From contig NZ_CP147012.1 of assembly GCF_037126285.1 (NCBI RefSeq), positions 930,001-994,000 on the forward strand: DNA of 64,000 nucleotides, in the 5' to 3' direction. Numbering within the stretch: position 1 is the first letter of the stretch; every line of letters begins with the position of its first letter. Made by a program: the position numbers and the translations under genes. This DNA is from Bernardetia sp. MNP-M8. GTDB taxonomy: Bacteria; Bacteroidota; Bacteroidia; Cytophagales; Bernardetiaceae. Of this stretch, positions 53,440 to 62,241 are shown in pieces. The notes beneath the pieces are model-generated. The model did no database searches, had not been told where the DNA came from, and worked only from the letters and a program-made list of their open reading frames with translations.

Positions 53440-54573
53440 ATGTCTTCTACTTCCAATCCTAACCCTAAATTAAATTCTAAGAACGTAACTGCTAAAGCTC
53501 CTGATGAAAAAGAAGTTTTTAAGACACTCAACACGAATAAAATTTATATTCCCGTTTTGATTGGATTAGGTGTTGCAGTTTATTTTTTCTTAGAAAAAGT
53601 TGATATTCCTATTTTTTTAGATGCTTTAGGCAAATCAAACTGGCTTTGGTTTTTAGCTGCCTTAATTATGCTGTTGGCTAGAGATGCAGGTTACATATAT
53701 CGTATTAGAATGATTAGTGATGAAGAGCTTTCTTGGAAATCTAGTATGTATATTATTTTATTATGGGAATTTGCGTCTGCTGTTACTCCTTCTGTGGTGG
53801 GTGGAACGGCCGTTGCTATTTTTATTCTGAATCGGGAAGGATTATCCTTTGGAAAATCGATGGCATACGTCATGATGACTGCCTTATTAGATAATTTCTT
53901 TTTTATTGTTTTTTCTCCTTTAGCTATTTTTGTTTCTAACTCATTTGATTTTATGGTTTTCCCTGCTATTTCGGCAGATATATTCAACGAATTTGTACAA
54001 CAACAAGGTTTAAAAGGAGCTTTTTATGTAAGTTATGGTTTGACAGTGCTTTATGCGATGTTTTTTGCCTATGGTCTTATCATAAATCCAAAAGGTTTTA
54101 AATGGCTTTTGATAAAAATTACATCCATCAAATTTCTCAAAAGATTTCAAGAAGGCGCAATAAATACAGGCAACGAAATGATAATTGCTGCCAAGGCATT
54201 ACGTGGAAGTGGAATATCATTATGGATAAAAGCTATTTTTCTAACCTTTTTTATATGGATAGCTCGTTATTTGATGCTCAACTGCTTGATATCTGCTTTT
54301 ACTCCTCTTGATGCTGTGGATCATCTTTTCGTATTTGCTCGTCAGATAGCGATGTGGATTGTCATGCTTCTTTCTCCAACCCCTGGAAGCAGTGGAACAG
54401 CAGAAGCTGTTTTTTGTCTGTTTTATGCAGAATATTTGCAAAAAGAGTTTTGTGCAGCAGTAGGTATTTTGTGGAGACTTTTCTATTATTATCCGTATCT
54501 ATTTATAGGAGCATTAGTTTTACCTCGTTGGCTAATTAGAGTAAATAAGAACAGAAAAAAGAAGAAGAAGTAA
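53440..54573 (+). CDS. YbhN/LPG-synthase transmembrane family protein (flippase-like)
   Basis: A 377-residue integral membrane protein with about eight hydrophobic segments. Family marks are LWEFASAVTPSVVGGTAVAIFILNREGLSFGKSMA, the AxTPSxxGG signature of the lysylphosphatidylglycerol synthase TM/UPF0104 fold, and a later SPTPGSSGTAEAVF. Members include the flippase half of MprF and YbhN-like proteins thought to move lipids. A charged C-terminus (RKKKKK) sits inside. No synthetase domain is fused. Confidence 0.87.
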   Translation: MSSTSNPNPKLNSKNVTAKAPDEKEVFKTLNTNKIYIPVLIGLGVAVYFFLEKVDIPIFLDALGKSNWLWFLAALIMLLARDAGYIYRIRMISDEELSWKSSMYIILLWEFASAVTPSVVGGTAVAIFILNREGLSFGKSMAYVMMTALLDNFFFIVFSPLAIFVSNSFDFMVFPAISADIFNEFVQQQGLKGAFYVSYGLTVLYAMFFAYGLIINPKGFKWLLIKITSIKFLKRFQEGAINTGNEMIIAAKALRGSGISLWIKAIFLTFFIWIARYLMLNCLISAFTPLDAVDHLFVFARQIAMWIVMLLSPTPGSSGTAEAVFCLFYAEYLQKEFCAAVGILWRLFYYYPYLFIGALVLPRWLIRVNKNRKKKKK

Positions 54574-54675
54574 GAAAATATATTCAAGAGTCTGTTAATA
54601 GCCTAATACAAATTCAATGTAATGAAGTCGTTTAAGTACAGGAAGCAGAGAAGTTAACAGGCTGTGTGTTTCTGT

Positions 54676-54702
54676 GTCGTTGGTGAGACACCAACAATGG
54701 CA
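54676..54702 (-). repeat. Dispersed GTTGTTGG hairpin, copy 8
   Basis: Minus strand TGCCATTGTTGGTGTC, then TCACCAACGAC. It lies about 150 nt downstream of the SpoIIE-type gene in that gene's sense, in a 3' position as for copies 1 and 2. Confidence 0.6.
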
Positions 54703-54705
54703 AAA

Positions 54706-54752
54706 GCGTTTCGTTCAACTCTGGGGAGTTGAACGCACAAAAAACATTGCAA
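54706..54752. repeat. Relative of an internal hairpin of the 40.8-kb element
   Basis: GTTCAACT-CTGGGG-AGTTGAAC (54713-54734) flanked by GCGTTTC and GCACAA. The reverse strand at 40826-40862 has the same layout: GCG and T-run, a CAGTTC-TGAG-GAACTG hairpin, then ACACAA. It may be a broken copy of that element. Confidence 0.4.
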
Positions 54753-54852
54753 AACTTTTGAAAATAGTGCAATAGACTGTATACAAATCAGAGTTATTTT
54801 AGATTAGCAAAAACTATTGACAAGATTTTTATGAAGATGTTCTGTATCAATA

Positions 54853-56835
54853 TTATATCTTCACACCCACAATTGTAATATCATCACGCTGTTCTACACC
54901 CCAACTGTGCGTTTGGAGTTCATCATTTAGTTCTTGTTTTTGAACAGGAAGTGCCAAACTAGCATTTTTTTCTAGCAACTCTAAAAGGCGTGTTGTTCCA
55001 AACTTTTTGTTATCGGAATTTTGTTGATCACTAAAACCATCTGTCATGAGATACAAACAATCTCCTTTCATCAAATACAAATCTTGTGTTGTAAAAGGTT
55101 TTTCTTTTCTATCTCTTCCACCAATAGATTTTACGTCTCCTTTTAAGCTCTGTAAAAATGAATTTTGAAAATAATAAAGAGGGCGTTTTGCACCTGTAAA
55201 CTGCACATGAGCTGTTTCATCAGAATTAAAATGAATGGTGCAAATACAAACATCCATTCCATCGTCATTTGACATATTGTTCTGTTGTAATGACTTTTTT
55301 ACACCTTCATGCAAACGTGTCAAAATTTGGGCAGTATCAAATATTTTTTCTTGATTTACAATTTCATTCAAAAGTGTATTTCCAATCATTGACATAAATG
55401 CCCCTGGAACTCCATGACCTGTACAATCGACAGTTGCTAACACTGTTTTTTGTCCATCTAATGTATATTGATTTGTCATCCAGTAAAAATCCCCTGAAAC
55501 CATATCTTTAGGTGAGTATAGCACAAAGTAATCTGCAAAAGCTTTTTCGAACTCTATTGCAGCAGGTAGAATAGCTTCTTGGATAGTTTGGGCATAACGA
55601 ATTGAATCAGTAATCTTTTGGTTTTTTGTAGTAACTTCTTTATTAAGTGTTTCAATTTGTTCAATTTTGGTTTCTAGTTCACCTTTTGTTTGATTGAGGT
55701 CATGATTTGATTTTTCCAAATCTTCATTTTGCTTATTAATTTTACGAGAAACAAAATAAGCACCACCAGCAACTACTAAGAGAAGTAAAGCGACAATACC
55801 TACAACAATCATTTGAAGACGAGCCAATTCCTTTTCAGCCTCTACTTCTTCTATTTTTTCTGTAAAGGCTGTTGTAATAGAATCTTTTTCATACAAAAGT
55901 CCTCTAATTTTATCCATTAGTTTCCGTGTTTCAGCTTGTGCTGCTTCAAAAGCAACTTCATTTTCTATAAGTTGTTTTGATAGTGCATCAAGCTCTCTTC
56001 TTAATCTACTTTTTTCTTGTGCCGTAATGTTACTGCTATTGAGTTCTTCAGCTATTTCTTCCATAGCTCTACGTATTTTATAACCTTGTTCTGCAAGCAA
56101 ACTTTTCTGCATTTCAAGATCATTTACTACCTTTTCTAGATTGACTCGCTCTTTTACAGTTGTGGTATCTTCTTCTACCTTTTCTTTAATCTCTTCTTTT
56201 TTTGGTTTCTCAGCTTTCAAAACAGGATTAGATAAATCTCCTGAAAGCACTATATTCACTTCATTCAATTTGTTGTTATAAGAAAAAAATCTACCATTTA
56301 TTTTTTTTCCATTAATTATAAATTCTGAAGAAGAAGTTACCGTTTTTCCATTCGGAATTTCCATATAAAAATTCCCAACAGCATCAGCCTTAGTTACTTT
56401 TTCATAGTTTACACCCTTCCAAATTATTTCTGCACCAGCCAAAGGAGTATTTTTTTGTGCAAAAACTTGTCCTTTCAAAGTCTTATCTAATTTCCTTAAT
56501 GTAATAGAAAGACCATTTCGTCCCATATCATAATCTACCAAAGAATATCCTTCTTTCTCTATATTTACTTTTTTTGGATATCCTTTTGAAGCTGGATACT
56601 CTATTGTAAATCCACCATTGCTATTACTGACTCCTTTACCAATGTTGGGCATAATGACGGTAACACCTTCGACAGAATTACCTTTTGTATCACTAGTCGT
56701 TCCCATAATAATTTTTGTTTGTGCCATAACTGCATTGGAAAAGCAAAACAACAAACCGATTACAAAGAAAGAACGAATAATAAAACGAGTACAAAAAGAG
56801 AGCTTTATTTGAATATTTATTAATTTGGATAACAT
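54853..56835 (-). CDS. SpoIIE/PP2C-type serine phosphatase with carboxypeptidase-regulatory-like N-terminus
   Basis: A 660-residue protein: N-terminal signal/anchor, a carboxypeptidase-regulatory-like beta-sandwich (about residues 40-115; GTTSDTKGNSVEGVTVIMPN), a second similar module, coiled coil (about 225-330), a membrane helix (about 345-365) and another coiled coil. The C-terminal PPM phosphatase (about 420-660) carries VSGDFYWM, ATVDCTGHGVPGAFMS, LMTDGFSDQQN and RDDITIVG, with metal-binding Asp residues. It probably senses an extracytoplasmic signal and dephosphorylates an anti-sigma antagonist; the partner is not in the window. Confidence 0.9.
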   Translation of the reverse strand: MLSKLINIQIKLSFCTRFIIRSFFVIGLLFCFSNAVMAQTKIIMGTTSDTKGNSVEGVTVIMPNIGKGVSNSNGGFTIEYPASKGYPKKVNIEKEGYSLVDYDMGRNGLSITLRKLDKTLKGQVFAQKNTPLAGAEIIWKGVNYEKVTKADAVGNFYMEIPNGKTVTSSSEFIINGKKINGRFFSYNNKLNEVNIVLSGDLSNPVLKAEKPKKEEIKEKVEEDTTTVKERVNLEKVVNDLEMQKSLLAEQGYKIRRAMEEIAEELNSSNITAQEKSRLRRELDALSKQLIENEVAFEAAQAETRKLMDKIRGLLYEKDSITTAFTEKIEEVEAEKELARLQMIVVGIVALLLLVVAGGAYFVSRKINKQNEDLEKSNHDLNQTKGELETKIEQIETLNKEVTTKNQKITDSIRYAQTIQEAILPAAIEFEKAFADYFVLYSPKDMVSGDFYWMTNQYTLDGQKTVLATVDCTGHGVPGAFMSMIGNTLLNEIVNQEKIFDTAQILTRLHEGVKKSLQQNNMSNDDGMDVCICTIHFNSDETAHVQFTGAKRPLYYFQNSFLQSLKGDVKSIGGRDRKEKPFTTQDLYLMKGDCLYLMTDGFSDQQNSDNKKFGTTRLLELLEKNASLALPVQKQELNDELQTHSWGVEQRDDITIVGVKI

Positions 56836-56992
56836 ACGTAAAGTAGAATGGACAAATTCTTAGTTTCAACTTTTATCATTTCTTCAAATCTAGTTAGTTA
56901 CTTAAATAACATCTTACTTAATTTTAAGTAAACTAGATTATAGACCATTCTCCAAATATATAAAATCTGTATCTATCTACCTACAAAAAAAA

Positions 56993-57030
56993 CAAAAAGG
57001 CTACTTTTAAATTAAAAAACAGCCTTTGTT
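56993..57030 (-). terminator. Terminator after the TPR gene
   Basis: In minus orientation AACAAAGGCT pairs with AGCCTTTTTG around an 18-base loop and is followed by a T-run, 7 nt past the stop. Confidence 0.75.
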
Positions 57031-57036
57031 ACTATC

Positions 57037-57819
57037 TTACTTTTTAAAATAAACATCTCTAGCCTTTTTTAGTGCATTACTAAAAGCTTCTTTTGAAGAA
57101 AATATTTTTTTAAATGCTCCTTGATAAGTTGTAGGATTTTGATTTATTTCACCTTTAGAATCTTGACTTAATACGGTCTCATTTCTTACTTCTACTTCTT
57201 TTTTACTTTTATCTTTAGCCTGATTTTCTTCATTTTGGCTAATTTCCGAATCCATTTTCTTGGTTAGCATTTTATCTTCCTTGCTTTGCTCTTCTCTTAG
57301 TTTATCAGCTTTTTCAAAATGCTTATTTGCTTTTAATTGATAACCTACTTTTTCTTCTAAAAGTCCTAAATTATTATGAGCAATCGCATCCTCTGGGTCT
57401 AGTTCTACTGCTTTTCTGTAATCTTGCATTGCCAAAACAGTCATTCCTGCTGCTGCACGAATATAAGCACGGCTAGAGTAACGATATGGATTATCAGGTT
57501 CTAAATCTAAGGCAATGTTCATATTTACTAAGGCTTCTGCAAGTTTTCCAACTGTAAAGTAAAGCACTCCTCGTTCACTATACGCATTTGGGTTTTCAGC
57601 TTTCTGAATAGATAAATTGTAATCTTCTAATGCCTTCTTAAATTCTTGTAGTTTGAAATAAGCATAGCCACGACGAAATAAAACTTCACCTTCTGAAATA
57701 AATTTTAATTCCTCTTTTTGAGGATTTTCAGCAAAATCATTCAATAAATTGGTAGAAACTTCGACAGCTTTTTCGAAATTTCCTTCTTGAATAGCTATAT
57801 TTATAGTTTGAATGTTCAT
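57037..57819 (-). CDS. Tetratricopeptide-repeat protein
   Basis: A 260-residue protein with four to five TPR units in residues ~1-175 (EVLFRRGYAYFKLQEFKKALEDYN, NAYSERGVLYFTVGKLAEALVN, PYRYSSRAYIRAAAGMTVLAMQDYRKAVELDPEDAIAHNNLGLLEEKVG). A Lys/Glu-rich tail follows. No signal peptide, so it is probably a cytosolic scaffold. Divergent from the heme lipoprotein gene. Confidence 0.87.
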   Translation of the reverse strand: MNIQTINIAIQEGNFEKAVEVSTNLLNDFAENPQKEELKFISEGEVLFRRGYAYFKLQEFKKALEDYNLSIQKAENPNAYSERGVLYFTVGKLAEALVNMNIALDLEPDNPYRYSSRAYIRAAAGMTVLAMQDYRKAVELDPEDAIAHNNLGLLEEKVGYQLKANKHFEKADKLREEQSKEDKMLTKKMDSEISQNEENQAKDKSKKEVEVRNETVLSQDSKGEINQNPTTYQGAFKKIFSSKEAFSNALKKARDVYFKK

Positions 57820-57890
57820 TTTTTAATGGTAATTATTTTTAGCGATTTAATTGTCAATCACAAAGTTATTTTTAAAATTGTTTGAGTTCT

Positions 57891-58388
57891 ATGAATAAGA
57901 TACTATTTGTGCTACTAATTTGCTGTTTTTGCTCTTGTAATTTGTCAGAAACAAATAAAAAAGAGACGATTGATAAAGACCAAGTAGCAATCAAAACTGA
58001 GGATAGTAAAAAACTAATTAATGACCCCCGTTCGCCTAACCCTAGCAGTGAATTAGCTGTTCTGATGCGTGATATGTGGGAATATGCTGATACACTAAAA
58101 ACAGCCATTGTCAATAAAAACACAAAAGAATTGCCCGATTATTTACCTCATTTTGAAAATATTTTAGGAGCAGAACCAACAGACGAACATACAAAAAGTC
58201 CAGCCTTTGATGCTATGGCAAAGATAATGCTTCAAAAATTGGAAAACGTATATCAAAATGCTTCTAAAGGTAAAGAACACAGTCTTCAAGTAGAAGGTTT
58301 TAACTTATTTGTAAAAAGCTGTTTGCAATGTCATGAACAACAATGTCCAGGACCTGTTTCAAAAATATCTAAGTTGGTAATAAAATAA
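57891..58388 (+). CDS. Putative c-type cytochrome lipoprotein
   Basis: This ~165-residue protein has a signal peptide and a lipobox-like FCSCN (Cys ~16-17). It is mostly helical (SELAVLMRDMWEYADTLKTAIVN, DAMAKIMLQKLENVYQNA) and has one CxxCH heme motif near the C-terminus (FVKSCLQCHEQQCPGP). A C-terminal heme site after four helices is the layout of cytochrome c' proteins. The ATG at 57891 is preferred over an upstream TTG at 57882. The electron-transfer role is inferred. Confidence 0.72.
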   Translation: MNKILFVLLICCFCSCNLSETNKKETIDKDQVAIKTEDSKKLINDPRSPNPSSELAVLMRDMWEYADTLKTAIVNKNTKELPDYLPHFENILGAEPTDEHTKSPAFDAMAKIMLQKLENVYQNASKGKEHSLQVEGFNLFVKSCLQCHEQQCPGPVSKISKLVIK

Positions 58389-58513
58389 TTCGTTCTAAAA
58401 TATAATTGAGAAAACAACTTTTAATTTTCATCATTTTTGACAATGAGTAGAAAATTAGCGACCTTTGTATTTATTTTTTACCTGTTTTATACGATTTTAT
58501 TCTTCATTAAGCT

Positions 58514-59575
58514 ATGCAAGTCAATACTGCCAAATTTTTAGAAAGCAATCCGTCTGTAAAGACTTGTCCTTCACCTCACATGCCCGAATATGCTTTCATT
58601 GGGCGTTCGAATGTGGGTAAATCTTCTCTTATCAATGCAATGACAAACCGAAATAGTCTTGCAAAAACTTCTTCTACACCAGGTAAGACTCAATTAATAA
58701 ATCATTTTCTAATAAACGAAAATTGGTATTTAGTAGATTTACCAGGTTATGGTTGGGCAAAAGTGAGTAAATCACAACGAAGAGATTTTGAAGGCTTAAT
58801 TACAGAGTATCTTTCTGAACGTAAAAATTTAGTAGTAACGTTTGTTTTGGTAGACATCAGGCACGAGCCACAAGCGATTGATTTAGAATTTTTTGAATGG
58901 TTGGGAGAACATCAAATTCCTTTTGCTATCGTTTTTACAAAAGCTGACAAACTCAATAATAGTAAATTGGTCGCTTCTTTAGAGCGTTATGAAACAGTTT
59001 TGAAATCTCGTTGGGAAGCATTACCTCCTAATTTTATTACTTCGTCAGTTAAAAATGAAGGTACAGAAGATATTTTGGTTTATATAGAAAAATATAATAA
59101 GGCATTAGAGGAAAAATTTTCTCAAATTCAGCCTATTAAAGTTACAAAAGAAGAGCTTCCACAGCCACAAAAACAAGTTGTACAAAGAAAAAAATACAAT
59201 CAACATAAACCGTATAAAAAAGAAGAGCAAACAAATGAATTGAATGATTTTGAGAAAAAAACATTTGATGCAACCACTCCAAAACCAGTAAAGCCTTCAA
59301 AATATGCTTCTCCTAGAAAGACAAACTCAAAATATACTGTTCCTTTTTCTGATTCAAATAACAGTGACAAACCTGCTAAAAACACAGGAAAAAGACCTGT
59401 AAAGAGTACAGGAAGAAACTCAAAAGCAGTAGCAAAAGCAGGAAAAAAAGATTTTGGAAAAGATACGCCTAAAAAAGATTTCAAATCTACTCCTAAAAGT
59501 TCAAACTCTTCTATAAACAAAACCAATCCGAAAGCAGCACCTTTTAAAGGAAAAACAGGGCGACCTAAAAAGTAA
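58514..59575 (+). CDS. engB: Ribosome biogenesis GTPase EngB/YihA with long basic C-terminus
   Basis: A 353-residue protein. Residues 1-~200 are a complete EngB: GRSNVGKSSLINAMTNR (G1), SSTPGKTQLINHF (G2), VDLPGYGWAKVS (G3), VFTKADKLN (G4), ITSSVKNEGTEDI (G5-like). EngB assists 50S subunit maturation. A ~150-residue Lys/Ser/Pro/Gln-rich tail (from about 205) has no fold and is absent from typical ~200-residue EngB proteins. It may bind rRNA. A -7-like CCTTTG lies upstream near 58463. Confidence 0.94.
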   Translation: MQVNTAKFLESNPSVKTCPSPHMPEYAFIGRSNVGKSSLINAMTNRNSLAKTSSTPGKTQLINHFLINENWYLVDLPGYGWAKVSKSQRRDFEGLITEYLSERKNLVVTFVLVDIRHEPQAIDLEFFEWLGEHQIPFAIVFTKADKLNNSKLVASLERYETVLKSRWEALPPNFITSSVKNEGTEDILVYIEKYNKALEEKFSQIQPIKVTKEELPQPQKQVVQRKKYNQHKPYKKEEQTNELNDFEKKTFDATTPKPVKPSKYASPRKTNSKYTVPFSDSNNSDKPAKNTGKRPVKSTGRNSKAVAKAGKKDFGKDTPKKDFKSTPKSSNSSINKTNPKAAPFKGKTGRPKK

Positions 59576-59622
59576 ATCAATAGCTTAATTAAATGTAAAT
59601 CAAAATTCTATTTTATTTTTAC

Positions 59623-59630
59623 TATTTTTG
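59623..59630 (+). promoter_or_regulatory. Bacteroidota -7 element for the DUF5606 gene
   Basis: TATTTTTG followed by CGC, 160 nt upstream of the start at 59791, implying a long leader that includes 59640-59790. Confidence 0.4.
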
Positions 59631-59790
59631 CGCTCTTGCATTTATTGTAATTTAAAATATACTTATAGGCTTTAGCCTTCGAATAAAATTTTATTTCATA
59701 AAAAACGTTTATCTGAATAAGCTAATTTTTGTACGAAAATCGAAGCATAAATCCTTATAAAACTAATCAACAAAACTCTACATAGTATAT

Positions 59791-60483
59791 ATGAAACTTA
59801 AAGAAGTAGCCGTTATTTCGGGCAAACCAGGACTGTATCAAATTCTTAAACCTACTCGCAACGGAGTAATTATTGAAGCTATCGGAGGAGGTCGCTCCAA
59901 AATTATGGCAGATGCAAGCCATCGTATTTCTATTCTAAAAGAAATTTCTATTTATACAACTACTGAAGAAGGTTCTGTTCCTTTGCAAGATGTATTTCAT
60001 AAGATGTATGAGAAATATGCTCTCAAAATGGACATCAAAACATCAGACAATGATGCGCTAAAAGGACTTTTAAATGATATTTTGCCAGAATGGGACAAAG
60101 ATCGTGTTTATACTTCTGACATTAAAAAATTAGTAATGTGGTACGGTATCTTGGCTGAACATGCTCCTGAACTAATAGACCCTGCTCAAAAAGAAGAAGA
60201 GGAAGAAGAAGAAACTCCAACAACTGAAACAAAATCGGAAGAAAGTGCTGAAGAGCCTAAAGCAAAAACTAAAAAGGCAACTAAAAAAGTTGATGCAATG
60301 GTAGAAGCTGAGACTACTGCAACAGAAGAAAAACCTAAGAAAAAAACAGCTAAAAAAGACGACAAAGAAACAAAAGCAAAGAAAACAGTTGCTAAAAAAA
60401 CGGATAAGCCATCAGCTAAAACACAGAAACCAACTTCAAAAGCAGCTACCAAAGCTGTAAAAGGTAAGAGAGGAGATAAGTAA
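59791..60483 (+). CDS. DUF5606 family protein with histone-like tail
   Basis: A 230-residue protein. Residues 1-~130 match the conserved Bacteroidota DUF5606 pattern: KEVAVISGKPGLYQILKPTR, IEAIGGGRSKIMADASHRIS, LKEISIYTTTEEGSVPLQDV and DRVYTSDIKKLVMWYG. The rest is acidic, then Lys/Ala/Thr-rich (KKATKK, KKKTAKKDDK, KTQKPTSKAATKA) like histone H1-type tails. A nucleic-acid-binding role is suggested by the tail only. A terminator follows. Confidence 0.85.
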   Translation: MKLKEVAVISGKPGLYQILKPTRNGVIIEAIGGGRSKIMADASHRISILKEISIYTTTEEGSVPLQDVFHKMYEKYALKMDIKTSDNDALKGLLNDILPEWDKDRVYTSDIKKLVMWYGILAEHAPELIDPAQKEEEEEEETPTTETKSEESAEEPKAKTKKATKKVDAMVEAETTATEEKPKKKTAKKDDKETKAKKTVAKKTDKPSAKTQKPTSKAATKAVKGKRGDK

Positions 60484-60506
60484 TTTTTTACCTTTCTTTA
60501 ATCAAC

Positions 60507-60546
60507 AAAAAATCCTAAATAGAAGAGAATCTATTTAGGATTTTTT
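60507..60546 (+). terminator. Terminator after the DUF5606 gene
   Basis: A 16-bp stem with arms ATCCTAAATAG and CTATTTAGGAT extended by A/T, loop AAGAGAAT, T-run. Confidence 0.88.
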
Positions 60547-60586
60547 AGTTAAGGAAGACCTAAAACCAATTTCTATTGAAAATAGT

Positions 60587-61306
60587 ATGTCCCAAAAACA
60601 CATAAAAATACTAGAAAAACCAAAAGGCAGAAGATTTGTAATCAGTGATATTCACGGTTGTAGCAAGACTTTCAAGGCTTTAGTAGGAAATAAAATGCAA
60701 CTTACAAAAGATGATCATTTATTTCTTTTGGGAGATTATATCGACAAAGGAATTGACAGTGCAGGAGTAATTGACTATATTTTGTATTTGAAAGAAAATG
60801 GCTATAAAGTCTTTCCACTAATGGGAAATCACGAACTTAATCTTTTAGAAGCTAGTCAAGAGTATAATGAACGTATGTTTCGGCTTTTTCTAAAGATTAA
60901 TAAATGTAAAGGAATAGTAGATGAGCAATTAAAAATAAAACCACACTATTTAGCTTTCTTCGAATCTTTACCTTATTATTATGAGTTAGAAGATTATCAT
61001 TTAGTACACGCAGGGTTTGATTTTCGCAACGAAAAACCTTTTCAAAATTATAAAGCAATGCTAGAAATTCGTCGTTTTCAAGCTGATACAGAACTTTTGA
61101 AAGGTAAAAAAATAATTCATGGTCATACGCCAACCAATCTTACAGATATTCAGAAAAGTATCACTAACAATGCTGTTGTCATTCCCTTAGACAATGGCTG
61201 TGTATATACAAAACCTCATAAAATTTTGGATTACAAACAGCTTGGGAATCTTTGTAGTTTGAATTTGGATAGTTTAGAGCTTATTTTGCAGAAGAATGTT
61301 GAGTAA
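60587..61306 (+). CDS. Calcineurin-like serine/threonine protein phosphatase
   Basis: A 239-residue metallophosphoesterase with the full PPP-type set: SDIHGCSKTF, LLGDYIDKGIDS, LMGNHELNLL, LVHAGFDF and IIHGHTP. These supply the Asp, Asn and His ligands. Bacterial members include PrpA/PrpB-like protein phosphatases. A fragment resembling its last 15 codons (NLDSLE...) reappears at 62242. Confidence 0.9.
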   Translation: MSQKHIKILEKPKGRRFVISDIHGCSKTFKALVGNKMQLTKDDHLFLLGDYIDKGIDSAGVIDYILYLKENGYKVFPLMGNHELNLLEASQEYNERMFRLFLKINKCKGIVDEQLKIKPHYLAFFESLPYYYELEDYHLVHAGFDFRNEKPFQNYKAMLEIRRFQADTELLKGKKIIHGHTPTNLTDIQKSITNNAVVIPLDNGCVYTKPHKILDYKQLGNLCSLNLDSLELILQKNVE

Positions 61307-61518
61307 GAAACAGGAAATTCTGATTCTAGTGCAAGATTCTATCTTGTACTTGCTGTTTCGTCAGCATATGCTGACAAAATGATAGGCATAAGGAGAGCCT
61401 TGCGCCAGATGGGCTTCGGTTTATAATTGAGCCAAATCGCAGATTTGGCAAACTTGATAAATAGGAGTAAACCTAAATTAAAATACTTAATAACTAGGTT
61501 TTATGCTTTTTTTTTAGT
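61307..61518. repeat. Palindrome-rich spacer
   Basis: Contains GTCAGCATATGCTGAC (61360-61375), a perfect 16-bp palindrome, and GCCAAATC-GCA-GATTTGGC (61431-61449). CAAGATT-CTATCTTG near 61332 also pairs partly. The GC content is higher than in neighbouring spacers. Confidence 0.5.
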
Positions 61519-61956
61519 TTATTTTTTTCCATACCCATAGATAAATATGCCCTTTTCAGTTTCCTCATATTCAATTATTTTTCCTGTGTCTAAGCACTTT
61601 TTTAATTTATCTATTTCTTGATTTTCTATTCGTGGTTCTAAAATTTCAGTTCTATTATTTCTTTCATAAATTCTTTGAGAAGGAATAAAAATATATTCAA
61701 TTTCTTTTAATTCACAAGTTCCACAATACTGTTCAAGATATTTTCCGTTTATAAAGTCAGTTTCTTTTGGTATAGAAAAGGAGCGTAACTTTTCATCAAT
61801 TAAAAACTTTACAAGTGCTTTGAAACCATAATCAAGAGCATTTATTTTATTGAATAAATATTTCCATTTAGTATTATTCATAAAACCTGTTCTTTCAGCA
61901 ATTTCTTTGTTCAATTTTTTGTGATATCGAATGGAATTTGTGTTTTCTTCACTCAT
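61519..61956 (-). CDS. Hypothetical protein, possibly DUF6678-like
   Basis: A 145-residue soluble protein. RTGFMNNTKWKYLFNKINAL near residue 22 resembles the N-x-x-x-W-x-x-L-F start of DUF6678 proteins, followed by VKFLIDEK and a CGTCELKEIEYIFIP segment with two Cys. Proteins of this type often occur beside toxin or immunity genes. I am not sure of the family. The hairpin at 61978 precedes it. Confidence 0.45.
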   Translation of the reverse strand: MSEENTNSIRYHKKLNKEIAERTGFMNNTKWKYLFNKINALDYGFKALVKFLIDEKLRSFSIPKETDFINGKYLEQYCGTCELKEIEYIFIPSQRIYERNNRTEILEPRIENQEIDKLKKCLDTGKIIEYEETEKGIFIYGYGKK

Positions 61957-61977
61957 ATTTTATATTTCTAATGTTTT

Positions 61978-62000
61978 TCTGTTGTTGGTCAACATGGCAA
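61978..62000 (-). repeat. Dispersed GTTGTTGG hairpin, copy 9 (degenerate)
   Basis: Minus strand TTGCCATGTTGACCAACAAC then AGA. Only part of the stem remains. It ends 21 nt before the start at 61956, in sense orientation. Confidence 0.45.
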
Positions 62001-62070
62001 GCCGAAACTAAAGACAAGGATTTTAGAAACTTCCAAAATTTTAGATTAAGAATTATAGTCAAATTCATAT

Positions 62071-62094
62071 AATCGCTAAAAAGTTGGAAGAACC
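62071..62094. repeat. Arm of the 40.8-kb MITE-like element
   Basis: AATCGCTAAAAAGTTGGAAG then AACC. It resembles the right outer arm at 40974-40996 (TTCGCTAAATTGTCGGAAGA). Confidence 0.45.
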
Positions 62095-62122
62095 AAAAAT
62101 TTACTTAAAAACAATCTACAAA

Positions 62123-62233
62123 TCAAAAAAAAGGAGTTAGTTTTTTATAAAATTTTCCCACTTCTGTTTCAGAAATGGCAACAACTGTATTGTTTGCACC
62201 TGATGAAAGTGTACGAGGATAACGTTTTTTCAT
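62123..62233 (-). pseudogene. 36-codon frame, possible kinase-like gene remnant
   Basis: ATG to TGA frame reading MKKRYPRTLSSGANNTVVAI and then SETEVGKFYKKLTP. The ANNTVVAI...T-x-V-x-K segment looks like the opening of a protein/aminoglycoside-kinase-like fold. No continuation is found, so this may be a truncated gene start. Confidence 0.35.
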
Positions 62234-62241
62234 TGAAAATT

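Noticed and set aside
61360-61375. 16-bp palindrome as a replication origin or chromosome dimer site
   Set aside because: It lacks DnaA boxes, neighbouring origin genes and the asymmetric 28-bp layout of dif.
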